Shown here: positions 11,572-24,270 of the stretch, piece after piece | How the letters are laid out: each line of letters opens with the position of its first letter | Position numbering within the stretch: position 1 is the stretch's first letter | Source of the DNA: Terana coerulea | Lineage: Eukaryota > Basidiomycota > Agaricomycetes > Polyporales > Phanerochaetaceae | NCBI GenBank assembly: GCA_024811115.1 | Contig: JAKOGH010000790.1 | Location: 278,325 to 342,324, forward strand | DNA: 64,000 nt | Direction: 5' to 3' | Position numbers and translations under genes: made by a program | The notes under the pieces: model-generated | Told to the model about the DNA's origin: nothing | Database searches by the model: none | The model's input: the letters and a program-made list of their open reading frames with translations, nothing else

Positions 11572-13857
11572 AATCCGCGAATGAGGTTCTCCACTTCATC
11601 TGCTGACATCTTGATGTATTTCTGGGGATCTTCAAATTCTATGTCAGCACACCACCTCTATGCACAAACACCAAACCACTTACTCTTGCTGAACTCCTTT
11701 CCAGCTGTCCTTTGCGTGAACCGCTGTAAGGAGGGCACCACCAGCTTAACCGCCTCTTCCTTGATCGTCTCTCGGCTGTCTCGGTCGTCCTGCAAGACCC
11801 TTGCAAGGCGGTGCCGCTCCGCGACTTCCTCCAGCGCATCGAAGAACCTGGTAAACTTCTCCTTTGTCGCGCTCTTGCTCTTGTCCGCACCCTCGAGCAG
11901 CGTCTGCATGAGCGGCGAGAAGTTAGAGTCGAAGTAGCCCGCCTTGGCGGTGCGGAACGACGAGTTTAGTATCTCCGTGGTCGGCTTCGAGAGTATCGAC
12001 GGGACGTCTGTCCGGGGGCTGACAAGGAGCCGAGTGCGCAGGTAGGCGATGTTGTTCAAGAGGAAGATTGACCCGAACGCCGGTCGTTTGTTGGCGCGAG
12101 AAAGGGTGGTCAGACTACTGACAAGGGTGTTGACGACATCGACTGCATGCGGTGCTCAGCGCTGAGTAGTTGGCTTCACCAATAAAACGAGGGTAACTCA
12201 CAGGTGTAGTGCTCGAGCACGGTTCGCCCGTCAACCTCGCCCGTCTTCGGAGCCTTTGGGGCAACCTGGACGCCTTCTCCCATCTTCCAGTTCCCATCTC
12301 CGAGGGTAACGAGTGCCGCCGCCACTGCGTCGGTGACTTCAAGCAGTCGTTCGACGTATTGTACAGTCTGTGACATCACTGCATATTAATGGAAGAACCA
12401 CAGCTAGGGACCAAAATGCACATACGGACAGCGTGAAGTCTGCCAAGGCTGTGCTCAGCTCACCACCCTTGCCCATAGCAGCGATGCGCAAGTCTGCCAG
12501 GAACTCGGGGAAACTGCGCAAGCAAGCTGCACGGATGGCATGTATGCCTTCCTTGAGCTCGTTCTCCTTGCGTCCTGTACGGCTGCACATAATATCCTCC
12601 CATCGACTCTGGTACACCGACAGGCTGTCATAGGCTGACAGCGCAAGGAAGGTGTATTTGTTCAGAGACCGCTTGATGAGCGCACTGAGCGACGCAAGGG
12701 TGGTGGTGAAAAGCTTCACTAAGGGTATGATCAATGCCGTGAAGGTTGTATTCAGGGCGGACTGCGCCGGCAATGGTGCGAGTTCTAGCAAAAGCTCATA
12801 CTCTTCCTGCTCGAAACTTAGTAGACATTGCCAATGCGGCCGCAGAATTGACGTACCTCTGCCACGCTTAACAAGTCGCCGACCCAAGCACCAAACTCTC
12901 GTCCCGCGGCAACCCCGTCGATTGTCTCCGCCCGGTCTACCACGCGTCTTCCGTAGTTCTCTAGACACTTCCGACCCCAGGAGCTTCGCATATCCGCGTA
13001 ACCTTTCTGGGCTTCCTTCAGTGTGGACTGTATGCCTTGTGCGGCCGGATGGGATGGATGGGTCGGTGGTAGCGGTAGAGTGCGCAGGAAGGTGACCAGC
13101 GGAATGAGCGTGGGTTTGAGAGACGTTGGGAAAGGTGAGAGAACGAAGTCAGGCCCGTTTGGAGGTGCACCGGCGGAGCCTTCCGCGACAACCTTCGTAT
13201 ACATTTGGGTAAGTTTCTTGGCTCCGGTTTCGACCAACCTGGCCTGCTTTGCGAGTTAGTAGAAATGATATCAGTACGTGCCGCGAAACGTACCGTATCC
13301 CGTAGATCCCTGTCTAGAGACTTGAACGCGATACTTGCGTTCAGTCGTTCCAAAGCATCCTTATAAACTTCTAGCTGCCCGGGCTGAGGCCTGTAGACAC
13401 GCCTATGAGTACGCTTGCGCAACTGAGGTTGACTGTGCACCATACCCGCGTAATATAAGGGCTTCCTCCGCTGCGATACCCTCTTGTGTGCTCGCTATCT
13501 CGTCAATCTTCTGCAGAGCTTGCTCAATGTCTGTGAAAGGTGTAAGCTACACAAATGATACCCGCATGGCATACTCACTATTCGCCCGTCGCGTTAACAC
13601 CTGTGTTGAGTTATATAGCGGTAGGATAGTCTTCTCGAGTTTCACAAGCCTCGTATCGAAGCTAGAGAGAATCGCTGTAAAAGATGCGGCTTGGATGCAC
13701 CTTGAGCCGGCAGTAGTAACTCACAGGTCATTCTTTGAGATATTTGCCTCGTCTTGTTAAGGTTCTGTTCAAGCTACGGAGTGTTGTGAGTCGAAATAGT
13801 GAACCGCGGAACCGATGGTATGCGTACAAGCTCTATCTCAGCTGTTTCATCGTCCAT
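11572..13857 (-). CDS. EXO70: exocyst complex component EXO70
   Basis: Subunit of the exocyst, the octameric complex that tethers secretory vesicles to the plasma membrane at growth sites such as the hyphal tip. The first exon starts at ATG 13857 (MDDETAEIEL) and joins an N-terminal coiled-coil (LEQNLNKTRQISQRM, then LSSFDTRLVKLEKTILPLYN). The middle contains LEVYKDALERLNASIAFKS, typical of fungal Exo70. The C-terminal Exo70 helical bundle includes YTFLALSAYDSL and a final PQKYIKMSADEVENLIRGFY before the stop at 11572-11574. That ending is a hallmark of the family. At least eight exons are separated by short introns. It is convergent with the TMEM242-like gene. Length (about 630 residues) fits the family. 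Confidence 0.87.
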
Positions 13858-14107
13858 CGCAAGGATTGTGGCACAGCGAAGGAATGAGTGATAGGAGAGA
13901 GGAAAGGGTGGAAGAATCCAAGTGCCCGCTCGCGGTCGTGGATGGTCCTGGTTGCCGTGCAAGGAGAAGGTGTACAACGGGCGCCAACGCGAGCGGAGAC
14001 GTTTCGTATGTGTCCGGCGCGTCCACTCGAGTAATTCTTTGTTTCCGTTCCAACTCATACTCACTTCCGAGGTGTTGCGAAAGTCCCCCGATACATCAAC
14101 ATAAGTT

Positions 14108-16915
14108 ATGTCATTGTATGAATATTCCACATTAGAATACTCTGAGCTCACTCCCAGGCTTCTCACCAGCAGTATGGCGCACACTCAGGACGGGTCCCCT
14201 GCCTATGACTCCGACTCCGAGACTGTCTCAAGCACACAAGATATGCAGCTGGTGGATCAGCACATTGCTCAAATTTATTGTGAAACCCACAATGAATTTT
14301 ATGCATGGGAGCAGGGTTCATCAGCAGCAGAGCTGGCTGCTCTTGCACCAGAGCACCAAGCTCTAGACTTGCACAATTATAAATGTGCTAGTCTTCATGA
14401 GGATGTCAGAGGTGATGAGGCTGTAGAAGAGGGAGGTTTCACAATCCACTCTTGGGATGACCTAGGAGAGTATAGAGCAGTCCATACTTCAGTGAAGACT
14501 GCTATGGCCAACAGAAGCTCAAGACATGCCCGCTTGGTGGCCTCAGTCCATGAAGAACATCAGCCATATGAGAGCTGCACACCATCTCATATCACCATTC
14601 AGCAACATGAAGTTTCGTCCCTGGGGACTTGCCACTTCATCAAGTACCAAGATGACCCTAACTTCAACAGCAGACAATATCTGCAACAGTTTCATACTGT
14701 TAGCTGGCAAGACTGCTGGCAAGATCCAGACTGTGAGTTTTTCTTTTGCACAAGCTTTGACATTAATCAATATTTAAATATCTTTTTTCTGCAGTTACTG
14801 TCATTGCTGGAAGCACCATTCAAAAAGTGGTATCTGGAGATGCTCTTCAGAATATTCCCAGAGATATTCTGTTTGATTGCCTTAATAAGCTGTGGCCATG
14901 CAAGACTGCCTCAACTGTAACTAAGGTTTTGGATGGCATGCAGAATAGGTATAAGTTCTGTGATAACTGTTATAATTTATTGCACTAATTAATATAATAG
15001 GGATATTCTCCATAGCCAGGCTATTCCTAAAGACTTGCCCAGCACTCTCTATCACATATTCCAGTCTCAAACTAGCTGGCTGCAGTTATGTATTCAAGCC
15101 TGTCCACAGCTGGGATGTATTCAGTTTTTTGTCCAACGCATCGTAAGTTTATATGATATTCTATTAAATCATACTAATATCAAACTTCTAGCTTATCCAA
15201 CTGGATGGAGTGCAGAATACTCTAGGCCTACTACCATCACAAGCTTCCAAGTTAAGGAGCAGTATCAAATAAAGAAAACTGAGCCATGCTCAGCCAGTTG
15301 CTTCCTTCTTCATGACACAGAGGTAATCAGAGTCTGTTTTCTGTATCAAATGTTTGTCACTGACTGCTGACTGTTCAATTTAGCACTCATCTACTTGGAT
15401 TGAGTCAGTTCAGCCTGATGAACTGGATTTTCTGGACCAAGTACTTGCTACAAATCCAAACTGCAAGCCTTGTCATGCTGCAAAGCTTCTCCATGGTGGT
15501 ATTTCATGCTATCAAGTAGGTGGCCTCAGTATGTTCAATGGATAAATGAGCATAATTTCACTTTATTAGGTCTTTTCAAGAAGACATGAGAGGATTAGCA
15601 TATTGCCAGCTCATGGCCAATCTTACAGAGGCTACCCACCTCAATGGGGTAAGAGATCAGTTTATAACATTGTAGATATGCTTAATAATTTCCAAATAAA
15701 GCTGACTTTACATTTGATCACATGGCATATGCAATGTGAGTAGTATATTAATAAGTGCTACAATGTTCAAATTTACAATATATTTTTAGTCCAACCAGAT
15801 GTGAACATGCTGGACCATGCAGCTTAAGCAACTGCAAGTGCTTTGCTAATCAAGTTCATTGTCATAGAAATTGTCTCTGTGATTCAACGTGTAAGTCTTC
15901 AGTTACTGCTTAACTATTGTTATTTTCATTAGCCATAGGTGCTCTTCGCTATCAAGGTTGCAAATGCAAGTCCACCAACAAGCATAGCTGGGAGAAAACC
16001 CATAACTGGTATTTGATTCATTTTTAACATTTTTGATTAATAATTAAGCTTATTTTTATAGCAGCATCTCTTGTTCTTGCAGAGAGAAGACTTGGGAGTG
16101 TGATATAGAGCTGTGCAATACTTTTGACCACTCAAATAAAGACAAAGGTAATTCTATTGCATAAACTCACTCACAAATGCCCAACTACTAAATTAAATAT
16201 TAATAGGTCTCAAGGCTTCCATAGCTGCTCAAATATGGACATTCAGATCAAGCAAAGCCCAGTAAGCAAGTTTATACTAATGTGCTGATACTGATGTGCT
16301 GCTCTGACACTAATATATACTGGATATTTCTGCAGCAACTCACAGTCCAAACAGGAGCCTTTGGTCTGGGTGCATTTGCCACTACAAAAATCCCTAAAGG
16401 GAGATTCATAGGAGGTGTGTTGCAAATTGCTCACTTTAATTGTTGAATGCTTATTTAATAATTTTAGAGTACACTGCAGAGCTTTTCTACCATAATGCTG
16501 CAGCTAACAAAGAGTAAGTTATATACATTTGCCTCTACATTTTGCTACTAATCTGTACACAGCATGGATCATCGCCACAGTCACTACAACTATACTTTCG
16601 CTGTGGACTCTGCACTTGTAGCAGATGCTGCAAGTTTAGGCAATGAAACAAGATATATCAACCATGCAGAAGAAGAGGCCAACTTGGATTGCATTGGTAA
16701 GTGCCTTTAACAATTTATTTAGATTTGTTCCAGAACTTAAGCTATTTTAAAGTCAAAGTTGTGAATGGAGAGCATAAGATTGTTTTTTTGACCTGTAAGA
16801 ATGATCTACTTGCTGATGTGAGCTGAGTACTGACTCATTTGCAGCTAGAACCATTGGAAGGGGAGAAGAACTGCTCTTTAATTATGGAGCTGACTATTGG
16901 AGGAATGGATTATAG
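14108..16915 (+). CDS. EZH2-type SET-domain histone methyltransferase
   Basis: Predicted lysine methyltransferase of the Enhancer-of-zeste class (H3K27 by family analogy). About a dozen short exons read through in order. There is an acidic N-terminus, a cysteine-rich pre-SET/CXC region (EPCSASCFLLHD, then CEHAGPCSLSNCKCF, HCHRNCLCDSTC, GCKCKS, SISCSC), and a SET domain with GLGAFATTKIPKGRFIG, YTAELFYH, the RYINHAEEEANLDC cofactor-site motif and a terminal RGEELLFNYGADYW before TAG 16915. The canonical N-H-S of the SET motif is N-H-A here. No SANT domains are seen, so it is shorter than animal EZH2. The whole gene sits in a visibly AT-rich island, unlike every neighbour. An alternative start is ATG 14174 (MAHTQDGSPAYD). 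Confidence 0.8.
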
Positions 16916-17149
16916 GATAGCTTGGGGGACCTATCTTTGGGAAGACCACATAACTCATCTGAAGGACATGTAGCACAAGCCCTCTTGGAATTTATAGATG
17001 TTTTATAAACATATGTGCACATTACAATGACTATAGAAATGGAGGCAAGGGGCACAAACATTATCAACTGACAGGTAAGGGTATGATCCAATGTCCTCTG
17101 AGATGGGAACCAAAATATGAATGACAATTGTACAGACATCTCAGCATAC

Positions 17150-18922
17150 TCAGTCATTAGATGACTCATCATTGGAATCCAGCAAGCTACAATAAGAGTA
17201 GTCAGCCAATAGAAAATGAGGACCCTATATGACCCTTACCTGAACTGTTTCAGCAGTGAACACTCCCCACCATTCTCAAGATCAATGTTGTAAGAGTAGA
17301 AGTAGCCATCAGAAGATATGACCATGACTTGAGGCATAGTCCTACAAAGAAGCGTCACCTCAATGCAACTAACATACATATGTTGTGTCACATACCCGCT
17401 CAACGCGACAATACAGCGAGATCCGCTTGTTGGAAGCCGCAGGAACGCGAAGTCGCGTGAAGGTTCCCAGACTTCTGTCAATGCGCTCGGTAGATATCCG
17501 CCAACAGAGGAGGTGATGTTCTTCGTGAGATGTAATGACCGACGTCGTAAACTGGACCTGCAGGGAGCTCAGCCGGAGAACGGACGTAACAACAGGATAC
17601 GTACGACACACTGTTGTTCTTCTTCTTGTCTGCCGCGTACGCCTCATATCCACCATCCAACCCGTGTGTACCCTCCCTGCTGTCTATCGACGCTGACGGG
17701 CTAGATGGATCTGAGGAGCTCTTCGAGGAGCCGTTTCCCGCCCCGGGCTTTTGAGGTCCCAACTTGAAGATGTGGACTGTGTCATGCGCAGAACTGACGG
17801 CGAGGAGCGACGAGACCAGGTTGAAGTTGATCGAGTATATCTTCGCTTCTCGTGTCCCGCGGCGGAACTGATAGAGCTTCTCCGCGCTCGGGATACTCCA
17901 CACTCGGATAACGGTCCCCTTCTCCGAAGCCGTAGCGAGCATCGTGCCGGTTGAGTTGATCGAGAGGAAAGATATTGGCGACTTGTGCGCCTGGATGACG
18001 TTCGCAACGGTGAGTGTACGAGTGGAGAACAGAAGAACGTCGCCGGTTTGTGGTGCAGGAGTCGCCGAGGATTGGGCCCGAAGTCGGAGAAGTCATAGAT
18101 GTTGGTGATGGTACAGGGGACGAATACGCCAAGAAGGAATTGTCGGAGGACGGTGATAATGCAACGATAGCTAGAGGGAGGTGAATCAGGGTATGCGATA
18201 GGATGACGAGAATGCTTGCGAGCTCACCATCGGGATTCGGTGACGTCTCGATGACATGCAGTAACCGCATGTTGGCGATGTCATAGATGTAGATCTCGAC
18301 TTCAAGCACAACGACCAGTGTCTTCCGGTTGAGCTTCACAGCAAGTATTGACGATGGGAATAGTAGTTCACATATCATAGATTGCCTCTAGATGCGTTTG
18401 ATCAGCTTGTGAACGTTGCGGGTTGCGGGAAATGAAGAAAAGCCGTAGTTTCCAGGTACGTCGCATAGAGCTACTCGGAGCGCAGCTTTGTAGGCCTGGA
18501 CATCGCGCGTGACTTCGGTATGTTGTTGCAGGGAATAGTGCCAATGATATACTGAGTAGCCTTGCGGAGATGTGACGTACCTTCGTATTGACTATCTGCA
18601 GCTTTCGTGGACTAGACTGTGGCTGGTCCGCTGCGCCAACCAACGCGATGAGCGACGTGCAGAACAGCATCTCCACAATGCCCCTTGCGCCATCATCTGT
18701 CTCAAGTCAGCTTGCATCCATTGTGGCATTTTATGAAGACATACTCATGGTATACACGCGGCCGAATGGGTCGCAGTTTGTTATACTGTAGCCCTTCCGT
18801 GTGCCGACGGAGATGCACCTGGAGGAATAAGTGACTGGGATTGTGCGTGTGAGGACGGAAGCTCACGTGAAGTCTTGATTGAAGTTCGCAAACAGCATGT
18901 TGTTCGATGCTCGGTCGACCAT
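17150..18922 (-). CDS. ATG18: autophagy PROPPIN ATG18
   Basis: Beta-propeller protein that binds PI3P/PI(3,5)P2 and acts in phagophore expansion and vacuole homeostasis. The start is ATG 18922 ([19 protein letters not shown]), followed by an exon with [20 protein letters not shown], then [20 protein letters not shown] and [15 protein letters not shown]. The diagnostic two-arginine phosphoinositide motif FRRGT lies in the exon near 17860, within [21 protein letters not shown] serine-rich loop after [13 protein letters not shown] is the usual variable blade loop. The last exon is small: from 17240 the intron 17239-17187 joins 17186-17150, giving [17 protein letters not shown] and a stop, the conserved PROPPIN ending. 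Without this exon the gene looks truncated, but it is intact. Divergent from ATG101. Confidence 0.9.
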
Positions 18923-19101
18923 TGCGTCAAAGAAAGGGGGGATGCAAGTAACGGTGGTGGAGAGTCAGTGAAGTAGGTCGGGCGCTTGGGATCGCGGCGG
19001 AAGGCCTGGTGCGCTGCTTTGGGGAATAGTCAGATAAGATAAGTCCTCGCATGCTCAGGCTTGCGCCGTTTGTCCGCTGGTCATCCCTACTTCACACTCC
19101 C
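18923..19101. promoter_or_regulatory. shared promoter ATG18 / ATG101
   Basis: The two autophagy start codons lie back to back, 18922 on the minus strand and 19102 on the plus strand, leaving 179 bp. This stretch must hold both promoters. I see no confident TATA box. The arrangement suggests co-regulation, which is inference. Confidence 0.6.
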
Positions 19102-19982
19102 ATGTCGTCCAACGCGTATCCTACCGTCAAAGTAGACCTGGTAAATACTCATAAGTGATGCAAAGTGCGGCAGGCTGACATATCGCCAGTCAGGTTCTTG
19201 AAAGACGAATAGCTAAAGATGTCTTGACCGCTGTATTGCACTCTATACTCTTTCACCGCCTCTTCGGTACCGTGAAGCCTGCCGTACGCGAAGTGTTGGA
19301 CGTAACGATGGTACGTACTTCAGTGATTGAGCTGTTCACGATCTTATGAAGCTACCAGCCTGCAGTGGATGACCTGGAAGTTAAGAAGCTAGTAGACTCC
19401 AAGGTGGACGCATTCTGGAAGGCCGTAGAGGGCGGTGTCCACAAACGAGGCCAAGTACGTGGTATTCATGTTGCTTTGCAGATATGGTACTCATCTGACT
19501 CGTTTGCTTGTAGATAATTGTGACTTTCTCAGAGAAAAGGCCAAAGAAGTCATGGTTTCTTAGCGTCGAGGTCCGCCATACAAGTCGCTTCATGCTATCT
19601 GCGCTAACACCATGTCCCGTCGAACAGGAAGAGGTTCCTTGGGAGCAGTGGTTGGTCACATAGTACATGTCGCGGGTTCGCTGTCTCAAGTCATGAGCAG
19701 GGTCGTGAATGCCGACATCCGGCAGCTGGTTCCTGATAGAGGTACGTCCGTACGACTCGGACAGGCAGACTTTCCCTCCTCACCTAGAAGGCATTAGATC
19801 GTCAACGCTTCGACTCAGAGCTTTCTGCAACCTTGACCAGGAGCCTACAGAGCATGCTTACCCATACTTCTTCAGAGCGAGGTCGCTCAGCCGTACCCCT
19901 CATCACGAACGCGCAGGGCATCTCGCCATTTCCTGTCAAGATAGTGGTCGAAGTGAACGGAACGGAAGTACCCAGTGGGTGA
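19102..19982 (+). CDS. ATG101: autophagy-related protein 101
   Basis: HORMA-fold subunit of the Atg1/ULK1 initiation complex that stabilises Atg13. Exons 19102-19140, 19194-19310, 19359-19454, 19514-19570, 19628-19650 and one from 19701 join in phase: MSSNAYPTVKVDL, VLHSILFHRLFGTVKP, VDAFWKAVEGGVHKRGQ, IIVTFSEKRPKKSWF, EEVPWEQW, VVNADIRQL. The EEVPWEQW segment corresponds to the conserved WF-finger region (CIPWEVW in animals). The last exon (from about 19793) gives RQRFDSELSATLTRSL and TSSERGRSAVP, ending PSG at TGA 19982. The junction between 19741 and 19793 does not join in phase at the strong GTACGT donor, so the exact splice there is uncertain. Present in most fungi outside the budding-yeast group. 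Confidence 0.88.
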
Positions 19983-20493
19983 CTACACTCGGTCGCGAAA
20001 CTTTGGGACAATTTCTGGTCGCGTTTGCGAGTAGTTTCGGGATGGATTTTACGCCATGTTCTGTCTGCATGGCTGTTTAGCTGACTGTATTCTGGAAGGA
20101 TTTGTGTAACAACGTGTATTATATTATTTAGCTCAACGACTCCGACGCTTTGTTTTGTGATCACGGTGCTTAGACCACTGCTTTGACTCAAGGTCGCTTA
20201 CAGCAAGTGGGCCACCGCCCATCACCCCGCTTGAACGACCACTTGCTTTGCTTTGTTCCATCCATTATGCCACTTGCAGCAACGGACACCTTCACCTGCC
20301 ACTCAAGGCCACTCCAGCACTTTGCTTTGTCTGGATTTGCCCCTTTGGCTGACTTCCATGACGCCGTCCTGATATAAATGCCATGCGCTTTGGGCCTAAA
20401 GCATAGAATTCAGAACCACAACGATCCCTATCGACGCTTCAAGCAGCTTACCACACTCCACATCCAGTCACTCTCGCTCCCATCCCCCTCAAC
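19983..20493. other. intergenic
   Basis: 3' flank of ATG101 and promoter of the MYND gene; nothing else is seen. Confidence 0.4.
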
Positions 20494-21679
20494 ATGCCCG
20501 CACGTAATCCGGCCAGTACCACCCGGAGCTCACATCCATGGGGAAATATGGCTGACCAGATGCAGTTTCTCCCGCCGGGAGCTACTGAGCTCTTCAAAAC
20601 ATGGCATAGTCGTGGGTTCGGGAACGGACACTTCGGTCGACCTTACAAACACCTCCCAGACGTCCCCAAGAACGGGCTTGGCGTAGATCTGGTGGACGTC
20701 ACCAATCGCATGTATCCCCCGTCTTCAGACTACAACAAGGTCAAGGGTGGGAGGCCGACGGTGATCTACGATGCGTCCCTCATGGCAGAGAATACGAACC
20801 GTACCAAGGAGTATCTGCGTGCTCATGGAAAGACCGGTATTTGCTGTGAGCGTCCCCAGTGCGAGAAGATGCAGCCTCCGGGAGAGAAGAATGTGCTCAA
20901 GAGATGTGCTCGGGTACGTCGCGTTTGCCTTCCTTCCGATTCCTCGCTCATCCATGCCCCACAGTGTCTTCAGGTGTGCTATTGCGGACCAGAGGTTTGA
21001 TGCTCTGTCCCCTCTCACAGCGTAACCCATATCTAATTCAACGCTGCAGTGTCAACGGAAGGACTGGTCTCGCCACAAAGCATTCTGCTTTGAAGCCGAC
21101 GGATCCCCCGCCACCAAAGACGGCTTGCTGCGATGCGCACGATACGTGCTCGCGAACGCCGCCCTCCGCGCCGGGATCAAGAGCTACGCTCGCTGTATCT
21201 GGAACCTCGACACCGACCACTTCGCGGGCATGCGCGAGCGGCTCGTCATCACCTGCACGTCCATCCCCGACTCTGTGCGCGGAACGGGGCGCATTTTCCA
21301 GATCGCGCGAGTGGAGGTCGAGCCAACGCCGGACGAATTCCGCGAGGTCCGCCCGCTGCTGGAGATGCAGGGCCCCGGAATTTATTGGCGTGCAGCTGAA
21401 GTTCAAGGTGGACAGGCCAGGCTTCAACGGGACATACCAAGTAGTCGAGCGGATTCCGGCTGCGCTGCTCGCTATGGTCCCTGCGTATGATGAGCCGGTC
21501 TCATGTCTTGCGTAAGTATTCTTCTACCCGCAGCTTGAATTTTCTCTGAGATTGCATGTTAGACACTTCAACCAAACCATCCGGGACGATGTGGATGATA
21601 CGTTCAAGCTGAGAATAGTATGTTGTCCTGGGCATGCATTAAGTTCTATATGCTGACTGGTTTGATATAGCCCTCATAA
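20494..21679 (+). CDS. MYND zinc-finger protein, family copy 1
   Basis: Protein with a MYND zinc finger, a protein-interaction domain; function unknown. Exon 1 (20494 to about 20916) ends in the first zinc ligands (CCERPQCEKM, then LKRCAR). The finger continues across two introns: CLQVCYCGPE then CQRKDWSRHKAFC. The C-terminal region (YVLANAALRAGIKSYARCIW, LVITCTSIPDSVRG) is shared with the decayed copies elsewhere in the window. At 21373-21378 the frame breaks: removing one base near the CCCCGG run switches to EFIGVQLKFKVDRPGFNGTY, which continues through the last introns to FKLRIPS and TAA 21679. The strong continuation on both sides points to a one-base consensus error or a very young lesion. 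A second possible start is MADQMQF at 20548. Confidence 0.72.
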
Positions 21680-22038
21680 ATGCGCGTCATGTCGATCCCC
21701 TTTTGGCCCTCTGTCAGCACAGATCCCTGTACGCCTTGTTGAATACTTCGCCAAACCACCATGACTCTCTGTAGCCTAGCATCTACGCACATACCGTGTA
21801 TTGTTACCCTGGAGTATTTATAGTGACCTTATGATTCGTATTCCTGTCCTTGTAGCTTGGTGTGAACGGTCTCTATCCTTCCATGTAACATTCATGTGGT
21901 GAGCTGCTCGAAGCTTGCAGTCGATGTAACACGTAAGCAACATCACATACACACCAAGCGCCCATACAGTGTCGATGGCGGGCGTTTATTAACTTCGCCC
22001 TGACCTTGCACAGTCCACGACCCAGAAATTCTGTCAAA
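21680..22038. other. intergenic
   Basis: 3' flank of MYND copy 1 and promoter of CCT3; no coding pattern. Confidence 0.4.
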
Positions 22039-24270
22039 ATGAACGGCCAGACACCAGTTTTTGTAATGAGTGAGTATACCAGCTGGATACCGATGTGCTC
22101 TGCTTACACCAATTTTTGAAGACACAACGCCCGAGCGGCAGTCTGGGCGGAAGGCGCAGGTTTCTAACATTACCGCGGCGAAGGTACGTGCACTTTCACG
22201 CTCTTACGCGTCGCGGATGTCTGAAAACACGCATAGACCGTGGCTGATGTTATTCGTACATGCTTGGGACCCAAAGCCATGTTGAAGATGATCTTGGATC
22301 CCATGGGTGGCATCTTGTGCGCATGAAGTCTCGCTGTTATTGGAGGAAAGAAATGCTGAGAGCACGCATCATTCTCTAGGCTGACCAACGATGGAAACGC
22401 GATCCTACGAGAGATTGACGTTGCTCACCCTGCGGCGAAGAATATGATCGAGTTGAGTCGGACACAGGACGAGGAGTGTGGTGACGGAACGACGAGTGTC
22501 ATTATCCTTGGTGCGTGCTCCATCCTCGTATGCCAAAACATTGCTTATGGACTTTCTCAGCTGGAGAAATTCTCGCACAGTCTCTGGCGCAACTAGAACG
22601 CGATATCCATCCTGTGGTCATCATCTCTGCCTACAACAAAGCCCTCAAGGAGGCTCTCGAAATTGTCAAGCGCATCTCAATACCCATCGACACCTCGAGC
22701 GACGCCGACATGCTCTCACTCATCAAAACCTCCATCGGCACCAAGTTTGTCTCCCGGTGGTCCGACCTCATGTGCAAGCTCGCGCTGGACGCCGTGCGCA
22801 CCGTCGCACAAGAGGAAGAGGGCATCAAGACGGTCGACATCAAGCGGTACGCGCGCGTGGAGAAGATCCCTGGCGGCGAGATCGAGCAGAGCAGGGTGCT
22901 TAGCGGCGTCATGCTCAATAAGGACATCACCCACCCGAAAATGCGTCGGCGCATCGCGAATCCCAGGATTGTCTTGCTTGACTGCCCGCTGGAATACAAG
23001 AAGGGAGAGTCACAGACGAACATCGAGATCTCGAAGGAGGCCGACTGGGCGCGCATCCAGGAGATTGAGGAGGAGCAGGTGAAGGCTGTGGTCGACAAGA
23101 TCCTGGAGTTCAAGCCCGACGTCGTCATTACGGAGAAGGGCGTCTCAGGTGAGTGCAGAACATATCTGTAGCATTTTCGAGTCTTCATACACGTCGTACA
23201 AAGACTATGCCCAGCACTTCTTGCTGAAGGCAAACGTCACTGCGCTCCGTCGGGTACGCAAGTCGGACAACAACCGTATCGCTCGTGCTGTCGGCGCAAC
23301 CATCGTCAACCGAGTGGAGGACCTCCGGGAGTCGGATGTCGGTACAAAATGCGGTCTATTCAACATCGAGAAGATCGGCGATGAGTGCGTCTTTGTCATT
23401 CTCCTCGGTCCTGTGTTTTAACCTGAATCTATCAGATACTTCACTTTCCTGACGGAATGCTCGACACCCAAAGCCTGCACTATCCTCCTGCGCGGTCCCT
23501 CAAAAGACATCCTGAATGAGATCGACCGCAATCTCGCGGACGCCATGGCAGTCGCTCGCAACGTGTTCTTCAACCCCATCCTGGCGCCAGGCGGAGGTGC
23601 TACCGAAATGGCCATCAGCGTTGGTTTGCACGCGAAGGCGCGCAGTATCCAGGGTGTTGAGGGATGGCCGTTCAGGGCCGTCGCCGACGCTATGGAAGTC
23701 ATCCCGCGGACGCTGGTGCAAAACAGCGGCGGCAACGCCATCCGTGTTTTGACTGAGCTCCGGGTAAGCCCAGTCCTATAGTGAGACCTGGCCTTTACTC
23801 AACTCGTGAGTTGATAGGCGAAGCACGCCAACGGCGAGCACTCATGGGGGATTAACGGTGAGACTGGCAAGATCGTTGACATGAAGGAGTATGGTCTCTA
23901 CGAGTCTGCTTCCGTGAAGGTTTGTCCTTGCTCCTTGTTTGCCGTGCTCGACTCACGCTTGTGTTAGATCCAAACATTCAAAACCGCCATCGAGGCCGCG
24001 CGGGTACTGCTTCGCGTGGACGATGTCGTGCAGGCCACGCGTAGGGATAGGGGAAAGCGGAGGCGGCGGCGGCCCGCCTCCGGAAGAAATGCAGCAAGAG
24101 TAAACTATCCCAGACATAGTGTAACCAAGGCCGGTCGTATATTACTAATCTGCACAGTATTTGGCTATGCACTCTTAAAAGGGTCTGACCAGATTGAGAC
24201 CAGGCCCAACTTACCAACCTTTGCGAGGATTCCCCTCATACTTGAGCGGTCCTGTTGTGCAGCGAATTGA
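22039..24270 (+). CDS. CCT3: T-complex protein 1 subunit gamma (CCT3)
   Basis: Subunit of the cytosolic group II chaperonin that folds actin and tubulin. The start ATG 22039 (MNGQTPVFVMN) joins TTPERQSGRKAQVSNITAAK, then TVADVIRTCLGPKAMLKMIL, LTNDGNAILREID and the ATP-binding GDGTTS motif. Apical-domain sequence includes VLLDCPLEYKKGESQTN and the second equatorial half LAPGGGATEMAISVGL and GWPFRAVADAMEVIPRTL, all gamma-type. The last exon carries TAIEAARVLLRVDDVVQATR. At a GGGG run (24050-24053) the frame appears to slip. As given it runs on to 24270 with an arginine-rich tail, but shifting by one base gives a glycine-rich tail ending PPPEEMQQE at TAA 24103, the ending expected for fungal CCT3. 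The true end is probably 24103. Confidence 0.9.

Noticed and set aside
14108..17150. AT-rich island as an LTR retrotransposon
   Set aside because: No reverse transcriptase, integrase or long terminal repeats; the content is one spliced SET gene.
17187..17239. ATG18 apparently truncated by the AT-rich SET island
   Set aside because: A proper intron and a small last exon ([12 protein letters not shown]) were found at 17186-17150, so the gene is complete.
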